Of a DNA stretch of 64,000 bases, positions 27,742 through 35,136 are shown piece after piece (the first letter of the stretch is position 1; each line of letters opens with the position of its first letter). The position numbers were made by a program, and so were the translations under genes. This stretch comes from Flagellimonas meishanensis (GTDB taxonomy: Bacteria; Bacteroidota; Bacteroidia; Flavobacteriales; Flavobacteriaceae), in the NCBI RefSeq assembly GCF_019880545.1, contig NZ_JAINVW010000001.1, positions 62,001 through 126,000 on the forward strand, read 5' to 3'. Under the pieces are notes generated by a model. It was not told the DNA's origin. It ran no database searches and worked only from the letters and a program-made list of their open reading frames with translations.

Positions 27742-29022
27742 CTAATATTTGTTTTCCAAATATTCAAGAATGGTTTTCATACTTGGGTCAACTCCATTCC
27801 GAAAATCGTCAGCCGTCAATAATACGGATAATTCGGGGGCAATCCATTTTCGGTCATCATCGGAAGTCTTACCTCCTTGCCAATATCTTGAGCTAATACT
27901 TCCGATCAATCCGCTATTTGGAAGTTGAAAATTATTTTCCTCTCCATAAAAATTAGGACTGGAACCCGTAGGTTCACCTACAAAAATGGCATGGGTTTCT
28001 TGTTCTAAATCAGATGCAAGATTCATGGCAGCTGAAAAAGTCCGTCTACCCGTGATGACGAATAGTTTGTCTTTTTGATTTACTTTTTGATTGCATATCA
28101 ATTTATGAATCAATGACTTGTTCAAAAAGTTATTTCCCCCATTGTTCAATCTTAAGTCGATAACCATTGATTCCACATCATTGTTATCAATAAAGCCAAA
28201 CAATCTTTCAACAAAATCGGCTATTGATTCTTCCTCCTTATCAAGAATATTGTTGAACTGAAAATAGACCATCTTGTTTTCTTTCAAATATTCGAACCAA
28301 TAAAAGTTCGCTGCATTCTTAGTCCAAAGGTTGTTGCCAGCATCTGCCATTTGTGTCCAATGGGGAGGCGCAAAAGGACTCATCGGGTTCCATTGCAAGG
28401 GTCCACTGGCCACAGATATCGTTTGTTCAGTATCCCCTTCCAGATAGGTAAATTCAACCGCATCAAAGGTAGTTTTGTTATTAAGCAATCCATAGACCTC
28501 CGCATATTGCAATGCCAAAGGGAGAATCCATTGCACTTGAAATTTGTTGTCCCTACTAATGTGCGGCTCAAGTTTTGCTAGCAGTTCCTCTATAGGTTCT
28601 CCTGCGACCTTAAGTATTTGTTTGCCCACCAAGTTTTTATACTGGGGCAGGGCGGCACGAACATATAAAAGGTCATCAAAAAAATAAAACTCCAAGGGCA
28701 GGGCGTGAAATGCAAGCTCTCCTTCGTAAGGCGGATATAATACTGTGTGTCCGTCCTTGACCATGGCCAACAACCTCATCAGGGACATTACTATTTCATG
28801 ATCCTGCATTTTGGGAATATTCTCTAGAATATCTTTAATGGAATTTTCCCATTTATCGAGCTCCATGGTGTGGAAAAGATTAAAGTGCGATTGTTCGGCA
28901 AATTCCTTTAGAAACTTAAGATCTTCGCTCCACGCTTTTGCATCTAGCTCTGATTGTTGTGGGCTGGCATAGCGACCTAAAAGTAATAGGCAAACCATAC
29001 TTATTTTTTTCAGACTTTTCAT
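27742..29022 (-). CDS. S41-like (tail-specific protease fold) secreted protein
   Basis: A 426-residue exported protein, signal peptide about residues 1-22. An N-terminal helical segment is followed by a PDZ-like stretch (LVGKQILKVAGEPIEELL) and the C-terminal protease domain. The strand SMVIDLRLNNGGNN and the nucleophile region RRTFSAAMNLASDLEQ (Ser about 330) are in the expected order, followed by IFVGEPTGSSP. The lysine of the CtpA-type dyad is not seen, which fits the tricorn/IRBP-like branch rather than CtpA. It lies between two AraC-type genes and reads in the same direction. Peptidase activity is inferred from family only. Confidence 0.75.
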   Translation of the reverse strand: MKSLKKISMVCLLLLGRYASPQQSELDAKAWSEDLKFLKEFAEQSHFNLFHTMELDKWENSIKDILENIPKMQDHEIVMSLMRLLAMVKDGHTVLYPPYEGELAFHALPLEFYFFDDLLYVRAALPQYKNLVGKQILKVAGEPIEELLAKLEPHISRDNKFQVQWILPLALQYAEVYGLLNNKTTFDAVEFTYLEGDTEQTISVASGPLQWNPMSPFAPPHWTQMADAGNNLWTKNAANFYWFEYLKENKMVYFQFNNILDKEEESIADFVERLFGFIDNNDVESMVIDLRLNNGGNNFLNKSLIHKLICNQKVNQKDKLFVITGRRTFSAAMNLASDLEQETHAIFVGEPTGSSPNFYGEENNFQLPNSGLIGSISSRYWQGGKTSDDDRKWIAPELSVLLTADDFRNGVDPSMKTILEYLENKY

Positions 29023-29076
29023 TTTTAGCTTTTCAAATTACAAGCTATGTTATGAAAGTCTTTCTTACGAGTCGAC

Positions 29077-30162
29077 CTATTCTGTAGGATGAGACCTATT
29101 CAATTCTCTAAATTGTATGGGGGTCATGCCCGTTATTTTTTTAAAAATTCGATTGAAGGAAGCTTTGCTTTGAAAACCGGACTCAAAAGCTAAGGCCAAT
29201 ATCTTTTTGTGGTTTTCACTTGGGTCAAGAAGTTTTCCTTTCATGTATTCCACCCTATATTCGTTGATCAAATCGTTGAATTTCCTTTCCATCCCCTCGT
29301 TTACAACTTGGGACAAGATGTTGGTCGATACATTTAGATTATCTGCCAAACCAGATAGTGTCAAATCAGGATTTAAGAATACTTGCTGTTCGTTAAGCAG
29401 TTTATTCAATTGGATCTGAAGCAAATAACTATCCTCTTCCTTAAGATTGGAATTCGAATACTTTGGACCAAAGGGTCTTTTCTGAAAAAAAATGTCCGGG
29501 TTTCTTAAAATCAAAAAAGTAAGCAAATACACCAAAAAAGTAACCAAGATGCACGCCAGATAATCTGAATCAATCCAAACGGAAAATCCAAAATACATCA
29601 TAAAAAAAACTCCATAAGAAACCAGGAACACCAAAGTAAACGACCAAATTATGTAAGCCATGAATACTCGTTCAGGTACTCTGACATGTTTTGACTGAAT
29701 TAATTTTTTATGGAGCATCGCCAAGTAGAACGCTATGAGCAATAGCTTTAAAAGCACAAAGGTGGCCAATTCATTGCTCATATTCCCACTGGGCAGAGCA
29801 GTGAAAATATTGGTTGCCATTGAACTATTCAACCATATCAAAACCAAAAGAAACGGTGCAAAATGCCAAATATCTGTGCTTCTAATTCCTCGATTTTTAT
29901 TTGAAAAGGAAAGAATGAGCAACCAAACCAAGGGACCGTATGTAAGGTCTAGCCCCATAAATAGGGTCGACCAGCCGTCACCAAGATAAATCCCAGTTAA
30001 ATCGAGTAATTCGCTTCCTATCAACACCCCTAGGGCCATAAAAAGTAAGGCCATAAAAAAAGGTTTGGTCTTTGACTCAAGAAACAATAGTATACTTAAA
30101 ATGATGGCTTGGAGAAACCCGACCCCAAAAATGATTGGTAATATAAACTTTGTAAACATCAT
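29077..30162 (-). CDS. AraC family regulator with multi-pass membrane N-terminus
   Basis: A 361-residue regulator, with about seven membrane helices in residues 1-225 and an AraC-type DNA-binding domain at the C-terminus. The HTH region reads LSGLADNLNVSTNILSQVVNEGM, followed by FNDLINEYRVEYMKGKLL and the closing motif ALAFESGFQSKASFNRIFKKITGMTPIQFREL. It precedes the S41-like gene by 54 nt in the same direction and may control it. It is the least similar of the three such regulators in the window. It is the last intact gene of the island. Confidence 0.87.
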   Translation of the reverse strand: MMFTKFILPIIFGVGFLQAIILSILLFLESKTKPFFMALLFMALGVLIGSELLDLTGIYLGDGWSTLFMGLDLTYGPLVWLLILSFSNKNRGIRSTDIWHFAPFLLVLIWLNSSMATNIFTALPSGNMSNELATFVLLKLLLIAFYLAMLHKKLIQSKHVRVPERVFMAYIIWSFTLVFLVSYGVFFMMYFGFSVWIDSDYLACILVTFLVYLLTFLILRNPDIFFQKRPFGPKYSNSNLKEEDSYLLQIQLNKLLNEQQVFLNPDLTLSGLADNLNVSTNILSQVVNEGMERKFNDLINEYRVEYMKGKLLDPSENHKKILALAFESGFQSKASFNRIFKKITGMTPIQFRELNRSHPTE

Positions 30163-30328
30163 ATTTTGTAAATATAATCATGCGATGGAAGAATATTAAT
30201 GTTGACCGCAGTTAGATTTTGGCCTCATATCTGATAAATTCTTAGACTTGCATAGGAACTTTTTAATTCCTCTTAGCCAAGACTAATAACTTCTAATCAA
30301 CTGTATGCGCCCCCAGATTAGCTATGAT

Positions 30329-30715
30329 TTAGGTTTTACAAATTAGTTCATTATTTGATATGGAAAAGCTGGCTTTTCCATATTTCCTCAAAAGATATTT
30401 AAGTGTTATTTTCTGTAGGGCCTCATGGAGCCTTTTTTTATTGTAATGTTCCACCCCCTGTTCGGTCAACACCCTTACCTGTGACAGAGATTCGAACAGG
30501 TAAGAGTTCAGTACTTCCTGCCGATAGCTCCTGTTGAAGCGTTCGATACGGCTGTTCTAGACCGGTTTCCTGGGTTGTATATATTTAATCTCAATATTTC
30601 TTTCCCTGTACCATAAATGGAAACTGGCCGAAGTGAACTCTGGCCCGTTGTCCACTCTTATCGCATGAAGTTTTCCCCTGAAAGCCACCAATCTGTCCAG
30701 TTCCCAGTACAGTGC
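30329..30715 (-). pseudogene. IS3-family transposase (orfB) remnant with internal stop
   Basis: The minus strand encodes the C-terminal part of an rve-type integrase core: LDRLVAFRGKLHAIRVDNGPEF, then IKYIQPRKPV, an in-frame TAG at 30557-30559, then NSRIERFNRSYRQEVLNSYL and a tail ending at the TAA 30329-30331. The spacing between Asp of DNGPEF and Glu of SRIERF is 35 residues, as in the DD35E triad of the IS3 family. The first Asp, orfA and the terminal inverted repeats are absent. It is dead by truncation and by the stop codon. Confidence 0.85.
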
Positions 30716-30977
30716 AGTCGCCACAAATTCGGTCTACCAGTAAATAAGGTCCTGTGCTATTTTGCGGATCAACATTTTCATCGGCAGAATCATTATTGTC
30801 AGTGACATACCTAAGAACATTTCCTTCAAGTATGGGTCTAAGAATGCAGTCCCCTTCCACGTTTGTAAGTCTTGGAGCCACTAAAGTGCACGGATCAATG
30901 AACGGGAGCAATGGTTCTCCTTTATAGAAATGCTCATAATTAAAAAAATCGTTTTTGGGATACCGATGCCACGTCAA
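30716..30977 (-). pseudogene. Orphan gene fragment fused to the IS remnant
   Basis: The minus strand has an open frame from 30977 (MTWHRYPKNDFFNYEHF) that runs into the IS remnant out of frame and stops at 30591. Residues 25-85, including FIDPCTLVAPRLTN, YVTDNNDSADENVD and LVDRICGDC, look like real coding sequence of a cysteine-containing secreted protein, but no family is recognised and there is no signal peptide. I read it as a fragment cut off by the insertion. Confidence 0.4.
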
Positions 30978-31070
30978 AATAACCCAAAACCCTTTCTCGT
31001 TTATCTATTGTTGATGCAATATTGCCTTGTAAAAAGAAAATGCCTCATCGGATTGTACCTAATAACCGTA

Positions 31071-31103
31071 AAGGTCGCTGGTTCGAGTCCAGTCCCCGCT
31101 ACT
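31071..31103 (+). repeat. attR-like direct repeat (orphan tRNA 3' half)
   Basis: Exact copy of 11331-11363. No 5' half of a tRNA precedes it; the five or so bases upstream only loosely resemble the tRNA. A terminator follows directly. Confidence 0.8.
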
Positions 31104-31114
31104 GAAAAAGAGAA

Positions 31115-31141
31115 GGCTTCAGGAAAACGTGAGGCCTTTTT
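31115..31141 (+). terminator. Terminator after the attR copy (probable original tRNA terminator)
   Basis: Stem GGCTTCA/TGAGGCC with one T:G pair and an 8-nt loop, followed by five T. Its sequence differs from the terminator now behind the intact tRNA. Confidence 0.7.
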
Positions 31142-31246
31142 GTTTCTATTTTCTTGTTGGCTGTTAGCTTTCAAATCCCGTTTATTCTCTAAATCCCGAT
31201 AAGAGTTTTATATTCAAGTCTGCTTTGTTCGTAAATTCACAGACAG

Positions 31247-32362
31247 ATGACTTTCTGGGAAACATTTTTCATGTTTTTGGGCTTTCAAGCCTTTTTGCTT
31301 TCCATGCTGTTTTTCTTTAAAAAAGAGAGCTCTTTTGCCTATGCCAATAGAATGTTTTCCCTATTCATGTTCCTGTGTGGCTGGCTTATCATATATAATG
31401 TACTTTTCTGGACCGGAAAACTCTATCAGTCCCCATTCATACATATAAACGTTACCTATGTACTGGCACTTTCGCTAATTGGCCCAGTGTTCTTTTTCTA
31501 CTTAAAGCATGTTGTGGAAGGATACAGGCTAAAGCCTTTTCGGGATTCTATCCATGTCATTCCCTTTTTGTTCATATTTGTCCTTAACGCTCCTTATCAC
31601 TTGCTGTCCGCAAAAGAAAAACTGGAGGTTCACCATACCAAAACTTTGGGTCAGTTTATACATGTAAATGCTTATTTGGAAATTGGTTTGTTGTTACTAA
31701 TGACATTTTACGGTGTTTATGCCGGTATACGATTCCATAGCTTTTTTGGCAAGGACGAAGACCTCCATCTATGGGTCCGGGCCATTCTTTTTTGTTATGC
31801 GGGTTGTGTTTTAAGCTATATCGCCTACTACGTGCTGGTTTACTTGGGTGTCCTGACGCTGGAACAGGATTATTTCATTACACTGGTCCTGTGTGTCTCG
31901 GTGATGACCGCAGCGTACTTTGCCTTCAACTTTCCTCAGATTTTCCAGGGCAAGGCCATGTCCGCTTTGGTGCCATTCATGAAATATAAGAAAACAGGGC
32001 TGTCCGAAAACTATTCCAAGGAACTCAAGGAAAACCTGCTTGATCTAATGGTCCAAGAAAAGCCCTATTTGAACAGGGAACTCCGATTGGATGATATCGC
32101 TGATTCCCTCGGCATAGCAAGACATCACGCATCGCAGATTATCAATGAGCACTTTGATACGCACTTCTTTGATTTTATAAATCTGTATAGGGTGGAAGAA
32201 GCAGTGCGACTGCTCGAAAAAAACAAGGACCGGATAAATTTGGCCGAAGTCGGCTTCTTGTCGGGATTCAACAATACGGTCTCCTTCAATAAAGCCTTTA
32301 AAAAACAAATGGGGTCCACCCCTTCCCAATACAGAAAAGATTTGATTTCCAATGGTGTATGA
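31247..32362 (+). CDS. AraC family regulator with multi-pass membrane N-terminus
   Basis: A 371-residue regulator with about seven hydrophobic helices in residues 1-225 and a C-terminal AraC domain: LDDIADSLGIARHHASQIINEHF, FFDFINLYRVEEAVRLL, and VGFLSGFNNTVSFNKAFKKQMGSTPSQY. It is clearly homologous to the island regulator at 26352-27473 and lies 143 nt beyond the attR repeat, thus in the core genome. Its regulon is unknown; the downstream genes at 32395-33506 are convergent. Confidence 0.88.
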   Translation: MTFWETFFMFLGFQAFLLSMLFFFKKESSFAYANRMFSLFMFLCGWLIIYNVLFWTGKLYQSPFIHINVTYVLALSLIGPVFFFYLKHVVEGYRLKPFRDSIHVIPFLFIFVLNAPYHLLSAKEKLEVHHTKTLGQFIHVNAYLEIGLLLLMTFYGVYAGIRFHSFFGKDEDLHLWVRAILFCYAGCVLSYIAYYVLVYLGVLTLEQDYFITLVLCVSVMTAAYFAFNFPQIFQGKAMSALVPFMKYKKTGLSENYSKELKENLLDLMVQEKPYLNRELRLDDIADSLGIARHHASQIINEHFDTHFFDFINLYRVEEAVRLLEKNKDRINLAEVGFLSGFNNTVSFNKAFKKQMGSTPSQYRKDLISNGV

Positions 32363-32394
32363 CTCGGTGCAAGAGTCACGCTACCCTGCCCCAA

Positions 32395-32982
32395 TCAAAG
32401 CGATTCGTTTCTTTTGGCGATAATGGTGGTGTTGATATGTAGGGTGCCGTCCGGTTGCCGCACCTCCCATTTCCAATCAAAACTTTCTACTGAAATATTG
32501 TAAAAGGTAATCTGCCATTGTTTGGATTCATCGTACAACAATATTTCATCTTCCTCGGTTTGATGGGACAACCAAATACCCGAAATGGAGCTTGCCTGAT
32601 TCTCCATCCAGGCACATTGCCATAAATCCAATTGTGGATTGAAAATCCTGATATTGGTGCCTATTATCTGATTTTGGTCTGTTGAGTCCAATACCGCGGG
32701 ATTTTTCCAAAAATCCTGTATGGCGTAGCCATCCAGTGCATACTTAAACACCCAGTTTGCCTTGGTTTGCGAAACAATGGTGTCGTTCTGATAATTGGTG
32801 ATCAAACAGTCCCACATCCCAACCAAACGGCCATACTGTATGGTTTCCTTCGGGGCATTCTTGTTCCATGTGCCATACCCTGTATGTTTTGGGCCTTCTT
32901 TTTCCTTGACCTTAGGTTGGGTTTCATTGCATGCCAGGATAACCATAATAAGCAACCCAAATACAATTGAGATTCTTTTCAT
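32395..32982 (-). CDS. Lipoprotein, lipocalin-like (DUF1579-related)
   Basis: A 195-residue lipoprotein, lipobox LIMVILAC (Cys about 18). The mature part has LVGMWDCLITNY, then strands such as TKANWVFKYALDGYAIQDFW, IRIFNPQLDLWQCAWME and WQITFYNISVESFDWKWEV, the pattern of small secreted lipocalin-like proteins that begin with a G-x-W motif. It overlaps the upstream gene by 4 nt (ATGA), so the two are translationally coupled. They appear to be diverged relatives. Ligand unknown. Confidence 0.72.
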   Translation of the reverse strand: MKRISIVFGLLIMVILACNETQPKVKEKEGPKHTGYGTWNKNAPKETIQYGRLVGMWDCLITNYQNDTIVSQTKANWVFKYALDGYAIQDFWKNPAVLDSTDQNQIIGTNIRIFNPQLDLWQCAWMENQASSISGIWLSHQTEEDEILLYDESKQWQITFYNISVESFDWKWEVRQPDGTLHINTTIIAKRNESL

Positions 32983-33506
32983 TTCTTCTTTTTATAATCA
33001 ATCTGCCAATTGAGCGTCCATGTTTCCCCTCCATCGGTGGATATTTCCCAATCCCATGTCATCGCAGCTTCTGTAATATGGTGGAACACCATTCTCTGTG
33101 TATTCTTTTTCCCATCTTCCGTCTCGCTGATCTCAGTTTGAAAAATTTTTCTATCCCCTTGCAAATCTCCTGTGAAGGATAAAAAACTCCCTTGATTGTC
33201 TGCCCAGGACTGTTTCCATTCCCCTGTCCTTGGTTGATAGACCGAAATGCTAGTGCCCTTAAACCCTTTGGAACCTCCACCAAGTACTTCAAAATGCTCT
33301 TGCATTACTTTTCCATCAAGGATTTTTTCAATTTTGTTGCTGCCATGGCCACGTTTCCCTTCGGCCTCCTCCCAACTTACTTCCCAGGTTCCCTCCCAGA
33401 AATCCAGAAGTTTTGATGGTTCCTCTTCCTGCGCAAACATTATGGCTGTACCAAAAAATAAACAGACACCCATAAGCAATTTATAGTTCTTAGTGCTGTA
33501 ACTCAT
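32979..33506 (-). CDS. Secreted lipocalin-like protein (DUF1579-related)
   Basis: A 175-residue exported protein. The start at ATG 33506 gives a signal peptide (MGVCLFFGTAIMFAQEE). The mature domain opens with LLDFWEGTWEVSWEEAEGK and continues with FEVLGGGSKGFKGTSISVY, WKQSWADNQGSFLSF, and MTWDWEISTDGGETWTLNW. The last segment resembles the SFDNGLTWKQTG end of the island protein at 18601-19152. First gene of a two-gene operon with the lipoprotein. The function is unknown. Confidence 0.72.
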   Translation of the reverse strand: MSYSTKNYKLLMGVCLFFGTAIMFAQEEEPSKLLDFWEGTWEVSWEEAEGKRGHGSNKIEKILDGKVMQEHFEVLGGGSKGFKGTSISVYQPRTGEWKQSWADNQGSFLSFTGDLQGDRKIFQTEISETEDGKKNTQRMVFHHITEAAMTWDWEISTDGGETWTLNWQIDYKKKK

Positions 33507-33619
33507 ACGGATTGTTTTTAAGTTAGAAATCAAGAACAAGTTACTATCTGGGCCGCTTTTTTTTGATTATCCCTATAAACCTTTATGCTTTTTTAGCGCT
33601 TGATTGATCAAAAAAAGGA

Positions 33620-33802
33620 TTATTGACCCAACTGCGCAGCGGTAAACCCCATGAGTCCCTCGTTTTCAAAAACTACGGAAACCTCTATTGGATTACAGCA
33701 TACTTCGCAGTCCTCTATGTAGGTCTGATGGGGCACGGAGGTGTCCAACAAAAATGAAATTTGCTCCCAACAATATGGGCAATGAAAGAAATGTTCCAGC
33801 AC
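33620..33802 (-). CDS. CPXCG motif-containing cysteine-rich protein
   Basis: A 60-residue protein that starts at a GTG. It has two cysteine pairs, CPYCW near residue 8 and CEVCC near residue 32, in the layout of the CPXCG family, likely a small zinc-binding protein. It begins 11 nt after the TolC-like gene stop, so it may be carried on the efflux operon transcript. The function is unknown. Confidence 0.7.
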   Translation of the reverse strand: MLEHFFHCPYCWEQISFLLDTSVPHQTYIEDCEVCCNPIEVSVVFENEGLMGFTAAQLGQ

Positions 33803-33813
33803 CTTTGGTCAGG

Positions 33814-35136
33814 TTAAAAATCTACATTCAACAACTGACCGCTTATCTGTAGCATCTGTAATTCGGCCAGTTTGGCGTTATATTTTGCTTGGCTCTTCGC
33901 CAATTCCGCGTTCAATAAATTCAGTTGCGCCTGCCTAAACTCAATTGAGGTGACCTGCCCTAGTGCATACCGTTCATTGGTACGCTTAAAGTTGTTTTGG
34001 TTGGTCTGTAAATTCTTCTCCTGCACTTGAAGAACAAAAAGCGCATTGGTATAAGCGTCCCAGGCATTCTGGATGTCACGTTCTACCTCCAAATCCATTT
34101 GCTTCTTGAGCAATTTCTGGTTCTCCATGACTATTTTGGCATTTTTCACCCCCGTTATGGATTGTCCCCCATCAAACAGGTTCCAGGTAAGATTCACCCC
34201 ACCCGATAGTACTGTGGAGGTATTTTGGATCACGAAGGCCAGTGGACTATTATTATTGAGTTCGTTCCATCCGTAACTTCCCGTTAGCCCGATGGTTGGC
34301 AAAAAAGCGCTTCTGGCAGCCTTGATGCCCAATTCGTTAATTAGAATACCCTTCTCCGCAATCTGAAGACGTACATTGTTCGCCTTGGCTTCGCTCTGCA
34401 TGCTTTCCATTCTCAGTTCTGGGACAAAGTTCACCGTGGTATCCGCCTGGAACTGGACGGTAAGGTCCCTGTTGAGAATTAGGTTAAGGTCCCGCATCGT
34501 ATTTCGGAGCTGCTGCTGGGAGTTCAATAGGTTGATGCTGTCCGCATTTACATCAACTTCTGCGTTCAGCACATCCAATCCTGTGTTTTGTCCATATTCA
34601 AATTGATACTTTGCCCGTTGGAGCCTGTCCTTGGATATTTCCAGTGCCTGTTCCAGATTGTTCGTGTTCTCCGTAAGCCTGGCCACTTCATAATAGACAG
34701 AAAACAACTGTAGGATGGTGGTTTCTATCGTTTGGCGTACCTCAAGTTCGGATTGCTGGCTGCGTTCCTGAAAACTCTTGTAGTTGTAATACCGTCCCAA
34801 TCCGTCAAACAGCGTATAGTTCACATTCAAGGAGGCGTTGTACCTCCTGGTTTCCGCCCCGTCAGCGGTACGGGTCTCCCCATTGGCCAGGATACCCTCT
34901 GTGTTTTGGCGGTCTATATTGCCCCCAGCGTTGGCGGTGAGTGTAGGCAAATATCCCGAATTGAGTATGCCCGCATTGTTCTCTTCAAACTTATTGATGT
35001 TCCTTGCCACTTGTATGCCCAGGTTATTCTCCAAAACCAGGTCAATGGCCTCTTCCTTGGAAAGTTGCTCCTGTGCATGTCCATACTGTGCAAAAACCAA
35101 AATAAATGGGAGTATCGCAGAAAAAATACTTTTCAT
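33814..35136 (-). CDS. TolC family outer-membrane efflux channel
   Basis: A 440-residue outer-membrane protein forming the exit duct of a tripartite pump. A signal peptide ends near residue 21 (FAQYGHAQ). Two OEP repeats follow, with long alpha-helical barrel segments (DLVLENNLGIQVARN; LNAEVDVNADSINLLNSQQQ; FRQAQLNLLNAELAKSQAKY). The start codon overlaps the stop of the RND gene (TAATG), so the three pump genes are coupled. Export substrate unknown. Confidence 0.93.
   Translation of the reverse strand: MKSIFSAILPFILVFAQYGHAQEQLSKEEAIDLVLENNLGIQVARNINKFEENNAGILNSGYLPTLTANAGGNIDRQNTEGILANGETRTADGAETRRYNASLNVNYTLFDGLGRYYNYKSFQERSQQSELEVRQTIETTILQLFSVYYEVARLTENTNNLEQALEISKDRLQRAKYQFEYGQNTGLDVLNAEVDVNADSINLLNSQQQLRNTMRDLNLILNRDLTVQFQADTTVNFVPELRMESMQSEAKANNVRLQIAEKGILINELGIKAARSAFLPTIGLTGSYGWNELNNNSPLAFVIQNTSTVLSGGVNLTWNLFDGGQSITGVKNAKIVMENQKLLKKQMDLEVERDIQNAWDAYTNALFVLQVQEKNLQTNQNNFKRTNERYALGQVTSIEFRQAQLNLLNAELAKSQAKYNAKLAELQMLQISGQLLNVDF

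Noticed and set aside
31071..31103. Second tRNA-Met gene
   Set aside because: Only the 3' half is present; acceptor 5' strand, D arm and anticodon are missing upstream, so it is an attachment-site copy and not a gene.
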